32,066 bases of DNA, taken from the NCBI GenBank assembly GCA_030627725.1, contig DAOVSZ010000002.1, positions 1 through 32,066 of the forward strand, read 5' to 3'. The DNA comes from Desulfobulbaceae bacterium (GTDB lineage Bacteria; Desulfobacterota; Desulfobulbia; Desulfobulbales; DAOVSZ01). The notes under the pieces were generated by a model that saw only the letters and a list, made by a program, of their open reading frames with translations, was not told where the DNA came from and made no database searches. The position numbers were made by a program, and so were the translations under genes. This document shows, piece after piece, positions 23,660-32,066 of this stretch. How positions within the stretch are numbered: the first letter of the stretch is position 1; each line of letters starts with the position of its first letter.

Positions 23660-24261
23660 TCTTTCGGGGCCTTTTTCCAGCTTTTTTCTTCATGATGGAT
23701 AAGCCGGACGATATTCTCGCGATGCCTGAGCCAGATGAAAAAAGCAATGCAGACGGCAAGAACGGTCTTTTCCAGCGAACCACTCAGAAACCAGACAAAA
23801 CAGGGTGTCAAGGCTGAGGCGGCAAGCGAGCCGACAGAGACATATCCTGTCAGAAAAACGGCAAGGGCAAAGACAACAAGGGCTGCAGGCACTGCCGGGG
23901 GAACACAATAGAGAACTACACCCAGTGCCGTGGCGACCCCTTTGCCTCCTTTAAATCTCAGGTAGACAGGATAAAGATGACCGAGAAAAGCAAAAAAACC
24001 TGAGAGCAGTATCCAAAGTTGCCTGGAGTCGTTGCCGGTCAGTAACCAGCCTGTCAATGCCATGGGCAGCAGGCCCTTGCCGGCATCACCGGCTAGCGTC
24101 AGAACGCCCAGTTTTTTACCCAGAAGCCGGTTGACGTTCGTTGCGCCGATATTGCCGCTGCCGGACTTCCGGATGTCCGTTCCCGCCACTTTCCCCATCA
24201 AAAGACCACAGGGAATCGAGCCGACAAGATAGGAGAATATCAGAAGAAGATAAGAAAGCAT
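23656..24261 (-). CDS. plsY: Acyl-phosphate:glycerol-3-phosphate acyltransferase
   Basis: A 201-residue, five-helix membrane enzyme that makes lysophosphatidate, the first step of phospholipid synthesis. The family motifs are complete: IPCGLLMGK near the start, KSGSGNIGATNVNRLLGKK (residues 32-50), and FKGGKGVATALG, which binds the acyl phosphate and glycerol-3-phosphate. The length is normal. No clear ribosome site precedes the ATG. It overlaps the J-domain gene by four bases. Confidence 0.95.
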   Translation of the reverse strand: MLSYLLLIFSYLVGSIPCGLLMGKVAGTDIRKSGSGNIGATNVNRLLGKKLGVLTLAGDAGKGLLPMALTGWLLTGNDSRQLWILLSGFFAFLGHLYPVYLRFKGGKGVATALGVVLYCVPPAVPAALVVFALAVFLTGYVSVGSLAASALTPCFVWFLSGSLEKTVLAVCIAFFIWLRHRENIVRLIHHEEKSWKKAPKE

Positions 24262-24373
24262 AAGGGAATATAGTATCTTTTTTTATGACGTGCCGTATTT
24301 TTTTTGCCTTCATGAAGACAACCTGGCAGGCCCAAATCCATGCGGGGAAATAAGGGCTCGCTCAGAAATAAAA

Positions 24374-26311
24374 TCACTCCACCGCCTCAATTTCAACCCG
24401 GCGATTGGTTTTTCTGCCCTCAGAGGTTTTATTATCTGCAATGGGATTTTCAGGCCCCAGGCCCCGGGATCTTATTCTCGAAGAACCGACACCTTTGCCA
24501 ACAAGATATCCTTTAACAATATTCGCCCGAAATCCGGAAAGACGCTGATTGTAGTTCAATACCCCGGTGTTATCCGTATACCCCGTTATAATGATTCTGA
24601 GATGAGGATGTTGGTCCATCAGCTCGGCAAGCCGGTTCAGAGTTGCAAATGCTTCATTTGTAGGATAGTTCGTATTAAAATTGAACTGGATAATAATTTT
24701 TGAAAAATCATAAGAAGGAGGAGGTCCGGATTCTGTTTTCACAGAGTCTCCGGTTTTAAGCCTTTTTTCTCCCAATGCACTCCCCTCTTCAGGAGGCATG
24801 GCAACGGGCATATCATCGACGCCTTGCTGCGGTTCTTCCTGCTGAAATGATGCAAGATTTTGTCGGTCTCGCGAAGAACGCGAGACCGACGCGTTAACCG
24901 TCTCTATCTTATTGAAATCATTGGAGACAAATCTAGCGTTTTCGACTTTTTTCCCGCCTGCATTTTTTTGACCGATCTCAACAGGATCGGCAGATTCCTG
25001 CATCATTTCAGGTGCGGCAGCAGGAGAGCTCTGCCGATCGGAAGCCGCCTCTTCCGGAGGGGAAAGAGGAGTAGATTCTTTGTATATGCCCAAGGTTTGC
25101 GCATAATCAGTAACACGTATAATCAACGTATCCCGTGTGTCCGCATCATAGACGAGATATCCTCCTGACAAAAGAACGAGAAGAACACCCAGAACAAGAA
25201 ATCTGCCCATCCCCAAACGCAAAGGCCCCTGGTCCACATCGAAATTCGACAATGCTTCCGGACCCTGCTCTTTCCGTTCGATTTCTCCCTCAGCATGGGC
25301 GGCACCGGGCTCTTTTTCAGAAGCGCTCCCACTATCATGCCGGTCATTCTGAACAGACGGCGCACGCTCTTGAAAAGCAGGTTGCAGGACCTGAGCATTC
25401 CGTGGTTCTCCGGCCGCCTCCAGGGCAGCAGAACGAGCCTTCCCGACTCCGGGTCGTCCAGCTTGCCTGTCGGAGATTCCGTTCTTCTTCACTGCTCTCC
25501 TGGCCGGCCTGAATATCTCCAGTTCTTCCGCACATTCCTCCACAATCTCAGGGGTTATTGTCCGCACGTCCTCCACATAGCCGGTCAACAGCGAACGATC
25601 ACAAAGCACATTGATGCGGCGGGGGTATCCATGGGTACAGGAAAAAAGAGCGCCAACAGCCTCTTTGGAGAAAATTCTCTTCTCTGTTCCCGCGGTCTTC
25701 AGTCGATAGCTGATATACTCGGCGATTTCCTCCTCCGTCAGGGGATCAATATTAAAATTAACTGTTATCCTCTGACGGATCGCCCTGTTCCTCTCTTCCA
25801 GGATGAGGTCGTTGAACTCATGCTGACCGACGAAAAAGATATTTATCAGCTTGCTCTCCATCCTTTCAAGATTGGAGAGGAGACGAATTTCTTCAAGAAG
25901 TTCGGAGGTGAGACGCTGCGCCTCGTCAATGATAAGAAGGACCTTCTTGCCGTTGGCGTGCGCGTTGTGAAGAAACTTACTGAAATGAACGAGAAAGGAT
26001 CCCTTGTTTGAAAACTCCCTGTTTATGTCAAAGCTGGCGGCAATAAAATTAAAAAGATCCAGATGATCCAGGCCCGGGTCCGGCACCGTAGCGACGATAA
26101 CCTCTTTACCCAGACTGTTCAAAAGGGCGTTGATGAGCGTTGTCTTTCCCGTCCCCACATCACCGGTGAGCAGAAGGAATCCCATGTTGCCCAGGATTCC
26201 GTATTTGAGCGTGGCAAGGGCCTCCTGGTGTTTTTCACCAAGCCACAGAAACTTAGGGTCCGTGCTTATCTCAAATGGTTTTATTTTTAAGTTGAAGTGG
26301 GAAAGATACAT
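24374..26311 (-). CDS. GspA/ExeA-like AAA ATPase with TM and OmpA domain
   Basis: A 645-residue fusion. Residues 1-270 are an ExeA/GspA-type ATPase: MYLSHFNLKIKPFEIS start, Walker A GDVGTGKTT (50-58), Walker B VLLIIDEAQRL, and a sensor region YPRRINVLCDRSLL. A disordered linker follows, then one membrane helix (about 367-385, FLVLGVLLVLLSGGYLVY), a second disordered linker rich in Glu/Pro/Ala, and an OmpA-like domain (534-645) with ITGYTDNTG, LSGFRA and NRRVEIE, which bind peptidoglycan. ExeA uses a different peptidoglycan-binding domain for the same topology. It lies 8 bases after the pseudo-receiver gene and downstream of a PilT/PilU motor, so it probably helps a pilus or secretin cross the wall. 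Confidence 0.9.
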   Translation of the reverse strand: MYLSHFNLKIKPFEISTDPKFLWLGEKHQEALATLKYGILGNMGFLLLTGDVGTGKTTLINALLNSLGKEVIVATVPDPGLDHLDLFNFIAASFDINREFSNKGSFLVHFSKFLHNAHANGKKVLLIIDEAQRLTSELLEEIRLLSNLERMESKLINIFFVGQHEFNDLILEERNRAIRQRITVNFNIDPLTEEEIAEYISYRLKTAGTEKRIFSKEAVGALFSCTHGYPRRINVLCDRSLLTGYVEDVRTITPEIVEECAEELEIFRPARRAVKKNGISDRQAGRPGVGKARSAALEAAGEPRNAQVLQPAFQERAPSVQNDRHDSGSASEKEPGAAHAEGEIERKEQGPEALSNFDVDQGPLRLGMGRFLVLGVLLVLLSGGYLVYDADTRDTLIIRVTDYAQTLGIYKESTPLSPPEEAASDRQSSPAAAPEMMQESADPVEIGQKNAGGKKVENARFVSNDFNKIETVNASVSRSSRDRQNLASFQQEEPQQGVDDMPVAMPPEEGSALGEKRLKTGDSVKTESGPPPSYDFSKIIIQFNFNTNYPTNEAFATLNRLAELMDQHPHLRIIITGYTDNTGVLNYNQRLSGFRANIVKGYLVGKGVGSSRIRSRGLGPENPIADNKTSEGRKTNRRVEIEAVE

Positions 26312-26319
26312 AGAAATTC

Positions 26320-27039
26320 TTATTTTCTGCCATATTCCTTTAATGCAGAAAGAAAGGGACCGAACAGTTCCTCATTTTCCCGCATCCCTTTCCGAAGGAT
26401 AAGATCCATGTGGCCGAGTTCAGTATCATTCACGACGAGATTGGCGCTGTACGCAAGTGCCTCAAGATCGTAAAGGGTATGAAATTCCGGCCCGACAAGA
26501 ACGTAATACATATATCTCCGCTTGGACATGGCAAGACCGCTTACATAGGTGTGAAAGGTAGACTTCTCAAGACCTCCCTCCTCTAGTATCGTATGGTAAA
26601 CGACCGCGGCATAGTTCACAAAACGCATCTTTTCAATCGCGTCTTCTGCTGATTCCGCATAAATCGACTGATAGCCGATCCCCTCAAGCGCCTCACTTAC
26701 ATGATGTCTCTCAGGACTATCATTCATGAGGATAAGGACCATTGGAACATCTTCAATAACGTCCTTTTCCTCAAAGGCCCCGCTGGAAAGCCAGCCAAGG
26801 TCAGGCGCTTTGGGTGGGGCTACGTGTGTGTCCTGGGCCAAAGCTGCAGCGGGAGGGGGTGATGGCGTTTCACCGGCGGATTTTCCATCAGCATCAAGTT
26901 CAATCGGCTGCTGGCAGTTGGGGCAACCCAATTTCAGAAATTTTCCCGGCTGCAGGGCTACCAGGGCGTTCTCAACTTTTGCAAGCTGGGCTTCATTCAA
27001 ATTAAGGTCTTTTTTGCAATGCGGGCACTGGGATAACAT
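26320..27039 (-). CDS. Zinc-ribbon protein with pseudo-receiver domain
   Basis: A 239-residue protein. The N-terminus is an MJ0042-like zinc ribbon with C5, C8, C39 and C42 (CPHC, CPNC). A Pro/Ala-rich linker follows (about 50-90). The rest (about 96-215) has the pattern of a CheY-type receiver, VLILMNDSPERHHVSEALEGIGYQ and AEDAIEKMRFVNYAAVVYHTIL, but the phosphoacceptor position holds Tyr/His rather than Asp, so it is probably a phosphorylation-independent docking module. GGAGG lies 8 bases before the ATG. It is the middle gene of the pilus-type operon, 21 bases after the ATPase and 8 before the AAA-OmpA gene. The function is unknown. Confidence 0.72.
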   Translation of the reverse strand: MLSQCPHCKKDLNLNEAQLAKVENALVALQPGKFLKLGCPNCQQPIELDADGKSAGETPSPPPAAALAQDTHVAPPKAPDLGWLSSGAFEEKDVIEDVPMVLILMNDSPERHHVSEALEGIGYQSIYAESAEDAIEKMRFVNYAAVVYHTILEEGGLEKSTFHTYVSGLAMSKRRYMYYVLVGPEFHTLYDLEALAYSANLVVNDTELGHMDLILRKGMRENEELFGPFLSALKEYGRK

Positions 27040-27060
27040 CCTCTGTTCCTCCGAGATTTT

Positions 27061-28230
27061 CTAGAAATAATCTTCCTCTTCTTCAGGCTCCATTTTCAAC
27101 CCGGTGATGCCGGTCGTTGATTCACCTCTGGAAGCTTTCAGCTGGTCAAGACCACGGCCGATGGCGCTCTTTCTGGATCCATACGACATGGCGGTCTCTT
27201 CAGTGACAATCCCCTCTGAATACAACTGCAGAATATGCTGGTCAAACGTCTGCATGGCCTGGGCGGAACCGCTTTCGATCATCTCATAGAACGTTTTTCC
27301 CTCACTTTCACCGTGGAGTATGGCATCCTTGATTCGAAGGTTCATACCCATGACTTCAATTGCCGCCACCCGGCCGCCGCCGACCTTGGGCATCAGTCTC
27401 TGGCCGACAATCCAGCGGATGGTGTCTACCAGACGGTTCCGGATCTGGGCCTGCTCCTCCTGGTCAAAAAAACCGAGAATACGATTGATTGTCTGGCCTG
27501 CGTCAACAGTATGCAGGGTGCTAAAAACCAGATGCCCTGTCTCAGCCGCGGAAAGCCCGATCTCCATGGTTTCACGGTCACGCATCTCACCGACCAGAAT
27601 TACCTTGGGCGCCTGCCTGAGAGCGGCCCTGAGGCCTGAGGCAAAGGAATCAAAGTCATTTCCCAGCTCCCTCTGGTTGAATGTCGCCTTTTTATGGGGA
27701 TGCACGAACTCGATGGGGTCTTCCAGGGTCACAACATGGACAGCATTATCCAGGTTGATTCGGTCCAGAAGAGCGGCAAGGGTTGTTGATTTACCTGAAC
27801 CGGTGGCGCCTGTGACCAGGACAATACCGTTTAACTCCTTGGCCATTTTTCGAAAAACCTTCGGCATATTCAATTGTTCAAGAGTGGGGATGGTTGTTTC
27901 CAGTTTTCTGAGAATGGTGGTAAGATTCATCTTCTGAGAAAAAATATTGACCCTGAAACGCGCTTTTCTTTCCAGCCAGTAGGAAAGATCGCAGGACCCT
28001 CTCGAGACAAGATCTTCCAGCAGGCGTTTGTTGCCGCCAATGATATTCAACGCAAAAAGCTCTGACTGAAACGGTGTCAGTTCCTTTACCGGAGGCCGCA
28101 CGGAAACGGGCTGCAACACCCCTGAAGACTCCACCTGAAGAGGTTTTCCCACAGTAATATTCAGATCGGAGACATTCCCATAGGTCTCAAGCATACAGGA
28201 AATCCAATAGTCAATATCCGGTTGTTTCAT
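27061..28230 (-). CDS. PilT/PilU-family type IV pilus motor ATPase
   Basis: A 389-residue hexameric secretion-type ATPase. Motifs: Walker A GATGSGKSTT, the Asp box region VVTLEDPIEFVH, Walker B ALRQAPKVILVGEMRD, and the His box TGHLVFSTLHT. The C-terminal AIRNLIRE motif of PilT is replaced by FYEMIESG...MQTFDQHILQLY, closer to PilU, and a Glu-rich tail (EPEEEEDYF) is added. I chose the ATG at 28230 because GGGAGG lies seven bases before it; the frame is open back to 28299 with no ribosome site. It may drive retraction or assist PilT. It heads the operon with the pseudo-receiver and AAA-OmpA genes. Confidence 0.9.
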   Translation of the reverse strand: MKQPDIDYWISCMLETYGNVSDLNITVGKPLQVESSGVLQPVSVRPPVKELTPFQSELFALNIIGGNKRLLEDLVSRGSCDLSYWLERKARFRVNIFSQKMNLTTILRKLETTIPTLEQLNMPKVFRKMAKELNGIVLVTGATGSGKSTTLAALLDRINLDNAVHVVTLEDPIEFVHPHKKATFNQRELGNDFDSFASGLRAALRQAPKVILVGEMRDRETMEIGLSAAETGHLVFSTLHTVDAGQTINRILGFFDQEEQAQIRNRLVDTIRWIVGQRLMPKVGGGRVAAIEVMGMNLRIKDAILHGESEGKTFYEMIESGSAQAMQTFDQHILQLYSEGIVTEETAMSYGSRKSAIGRGLDQLKASRGESTTGITGLKMEPEEEEDYF

Positions 28231-28370
28231 TGCTGTCCTCCCTGATTCCGGTCTGGCTCTGACCGATATACGAGTCGGCGCGACTACGCCGCTATGCATA
28301 AAAAAACATCACCTAATATTACCAGATCATTGTATAACGGTGTTTAAAAAAGATGCAATAAAGAAATATT

Positions 28371-29597
28371 TCAGAAATGTTGGCGACTCTTTTTTTTCAC
28401 AAAAAAATAAAGCCGGCCGGGCTCTTTCATCAGGCCTGCCGCATGCCCGGCAGAGGCGCCGTTTCCCAGGAAGATATCAATTCGCCCTGCTCCCTTAATG
28501 GCAGACCCGCTGTCCTGATTCAAGACAAACCTTGAAAATGGCTTCATGCCGACAGGCCTTCCCTGATCATCCATCGCAGGGATTTTGGTCTGCAGAAACC
28601 CAAGGGCGCCGGCAGGAAAGCACCTCTGATCAAGGGCCACTGAGCGGCCGGCGGTCAGGTGCTCTCCGATACTGCCGACAGGGCCGCTGGAACCGAAAAA
28701 GCCTCCATCATCACGCCACTGAAAAAAGATAAACCGGGCGTTGTGATGGAAGATTTCCTCCTGCTCGTCCGGATGATCTTTCAAGTACCGGATAATCCGA
28801 GGCATGTCCACTTCCTCAAGGCTCATTTTACCTCTTGCAACAAGCAGGCGGCCGATGCTGCTGTATTCCAGACCGTTATCTCCCGCATACCCGACCCCTC
28901 TTATGGCGCCGGAAGGAAGTCTGATTCGCCCGGAGCCCTGAATATGGAGAATAAACGCATCAATCGGGTCTTCAAGAAAAACGAGTTCCTGCCCATGAAG
29001 TTTGCCTTCCTTCTCTATCCGGGCCCGTGACCAGTAGGGAACCTGCTTGCCGGCTTCCATCCTGTATACCTTTTTGGGATGTTTTCCCGACGCGGCGAGT
29101 TTGACCAGATCAGATGGCACTGTATAGAGCGGGTACAGATAGGGAGGCCTTTTCTCCAGACTTCCGTTTAACACAGGTTCGTAGTAGCCGGTTACGAGCA
29201 CCTCGCCGGAATCCGCAGCGCCGACTGCCCGATAAATATCAAAATTCTCATAAATCAGCCGGGTGAGCCCCACATGAGAATGCCTTTCCTGCAAAAGATA
29301 ACTGAAAATAAACAGGGAGTTTTTCAAGTGGGCTGCTGTAAAATCGTTCTCTCCAAAGTGGAAGGACCGGTCTTCAGGAATCTTTGACAGATAATTCAGG
29401 CTGCGGGCAATACCGATTTTGAGAGATACAAGAGAAAAATTATCCCGAAACACAGGGCGCTTCGTTTCCGGAATTTTACGTAACCCAGGTTCACTGCAGC
29501 CAAAGGCCTGCATACCTTGAAACGGCCGTATGAAAAAAAGGCAGGAATAAAATAAAATGAAAATAAATGCGGTCCTTACGATCAGCCTGATACGCAT
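28371..29597 (-). CDS. mltA: Membrane-bound lytic murein transglycosylase A (MltA)
   Basis: A 408-residue enzyme that cleaves the glycan strand to 1,6-anhydro muropeptides. The start at 29597 gives a signal segment (IRLIVRTAFIFILFYS). A Cys in MQAFGC could be a lipid-attachment site, though the lipobox is imperfect. The MltA core has VTGYYEPVLNGS, FILHIQGSGRIRLPSG and YAGDNGLEYSSIG. The C-terminal 3D domain has NQDSGSAIKGAGRIDIFLG with the catalytic Asp, then GNGASAGHAAG. A longer frame begins with GTG at 29645 but has no ribosome site. It lies 141 bases upstream of the PilU-like ATPase; wall cutting near a pilus is possible but unproven. Confidence 0.9.
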   Translation of the reverse strand: MRIRLIVRTAFIFILFYSCLFFIRPFQGMQAFGCSEPGLRKIPETKRPVFRDNFSLVSLKIGIARSLNYLSKIPEDRSFHFGENDFTAAHLKNSLFIFSYLLQERHSHVGLTRLIYENFDIYRAVGAADSGEVLVTGYYEPVLNGSLEKRPPYLYPLYTVPSDLVKLAASGKHPKKVYRMEAGKQVPYWSRARIEKEGKLHGQELVFLEDPIDAFILHIQGSGRIRLPSGAIRGVGYAGDNGLEYSSIGRLLVARGKMSLEEVDMPRIIRYLKDHPDEQEEIFHHNARFIFFQWRDDGGFFGSSGPVGSIGEHLTAGRSVALDQRCFPAGALGFLQTKIPAMDDQGRPVGMKPFSRFVLNQDSGSAIKGAGRIDIFLGNGASAGHAAGLMKEPGRLYFFVKKKSRQHF

Positions 29598-29816
29598 GAT
29601 TGGCGCCCGTAATTCATCTAACTTGTTTATATTAAAAAAGATCACCGGAAAAGGATTATAAAGCCTGCGCTGTTATTTCTCAAATGAAAATAATCCCGCA
29701 TAAACGGGGTCGAACAAATTTCTGGAATTACGAATTATAATCCACTACACTTAAAAAAATAAGGAATGGGAAATAAATAACTTGAACCCAATGAGCTGAG
29801 GAATTGCGTTTTTTCC

Positions 29817-29845
29817 TTGACCATTAAATCGGATATGCGTAGTTT
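29817..29845 (+). promoter_or_regulatory. Possible promoter of acs
   Basis: TTGACC (5 of 6), 17 bases, TAGTTT (3 of 6), 40 bases before the acs ATG. A TATAAT further upstream lacks a matching -35. Confidence 0.3.
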
Positions 29846-29884
29846 TACTCACTTAACAATTAATGTATTTTTTTGGAGGGCATT

Positions 29885-31876
<1,992 letters not shown>

Positions 31877-31921
31877 ATATCTCTCGCAGAGAGCGCAGAG
31901 TCACAGAGAAAACCATAAAAT

Positions 31922-31958
31922 AAAAAAAGGAGCCGGGAAAAACCGGCTCCTTTTTTTT
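31922..31958 (+). terminator. Terminator after acs
   Basis: AGGAGCCGG, loop GAAAAA, CCGGCTCCT with flanking A-run and T-run of eight: a strong, probably bidirectional Rho-independent terminator 46 bases after the stop. Confidence 0.95.
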
Positions 31959-32066
31959 ATTGGAGATGGAAACGAGGGAAAAACAACAAACTCCATAAAA
32001 AAAATATACGACCGCAGATGCCGGAAATGTTCACAAGAAATGCAGACGAATATAGATACGCTTTTA

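Noticed and set aside
24262..24373. TTGCCTTCATGAAGACAA dyad as a terminator after the AAA-OmpA gene
   Set aside because: On the minus strand it is followed by an A-run, not a T-run, so it does not have terminator form.
25295..26011. 238-residue plus-strand frame
   Set aside because: Antisense to the AAA-OmpA gene; no recognisable motif.
27320..27937. 205-residue plus-strand frame
   Set aside because: Antisense to the PilU-like ATPase, Ser/Arg-rich composition typical of shadow frames.
31877..31921. CGCAGAGAG-like stretch after acs as a repeat
   Set aside because: CAGAG recurs in a short purine-rich segment, but with no clear unit or second copy in the window it cannot be supported.

Overview
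The window looks like a chromosomal stretch of a Gram-negative, anaerobic bacterium of the Desulfobacterota (deltaproteobacterial) type, possibly Desulfobulbales-like. This is inferred from gene content: a YeeE/TsuA-type sulfur transporter with TusA and DsrE-like relay proteins, an NapH-like polyferredoxin paired with a small CXXC membrane protein, an NtrC-type regulator, PilZ, GGDEF and type IV pilus genes, a GspA/ExeA-like ATPase, and a lone acetyl-CoA synthetase. No rRNA, tRNA, CRISPR array, transposase or phage gene was seen. Genes are densely packed, and much of the remaining space is palindromic repeats or terminators.

Layout. 0-2.2 kb (minus): two PilZ paralogues, a 57-aa CXXC membrane protein, an NapH-like Fe-S membrane protein, and the start of a secreted SH3 protein cut by the window edge. 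2.5-3.9 kb (minus): an acidic protein with a CheW-like C-terminus. 4.2-7.4 kb (plus): prepilin peptidase, NtrC-family response regulator, PAS-GGDEF cyclase. 7.4-12.1 kb (minus): trkA-trkH-mnmG. 12.4-14.6 kb (minus): FmdB-type zinc ribbon, uppP, a 70-aa secreted protein, a TlpA-like thioredoxin. 14.9-17.5 kb: a DHA2-type MFS exporter convergent with an orphan FliK-like protein. 17.8-19.8 kb (minus): a REC-GAF-histidine kinase. 19.9-22.4 kb (minus): a five-gene sulfur operon with its own promoter and terminator. 22.8-24.3 kb (minus): a conserved unknown protein, a J-domain protein, plsY. 24.4-28.2 kb (minus): a PilT/PilU-type ATPase, a zinc-ribbon pseudo-receiver protein, and an AAA-TM-OmpA fusion. 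28.4-29.6 kb (minus): mltA. 29.9-31.9 kb (plus): acs.

How the genes fit together. Three themes recur. (1) Surface motility and signalling: prepilin peptidase, PilU-like motor, peptidoglycan-anchored AAA protein, PilZ and GGDEF proteins, CheW-like protein. (2) Sulfur handling: thiosulfate or related sulfur import passed to TusA and a compact DsrE/F/H-like set. (3) Envelope maintenance: UppP, PlsY, MltA, TlpA.

The best candidates for undescribed biology are the PilU / pseudo-receiver / AAA-OmpA operon, the compact sulfur-relay operon ending in a 60-aa protein, and the CXXC/NapH/SH3 cluster. Three long intergenic inverted repeats, two of which seem to belong to one family, also deserve a genome-wide search.
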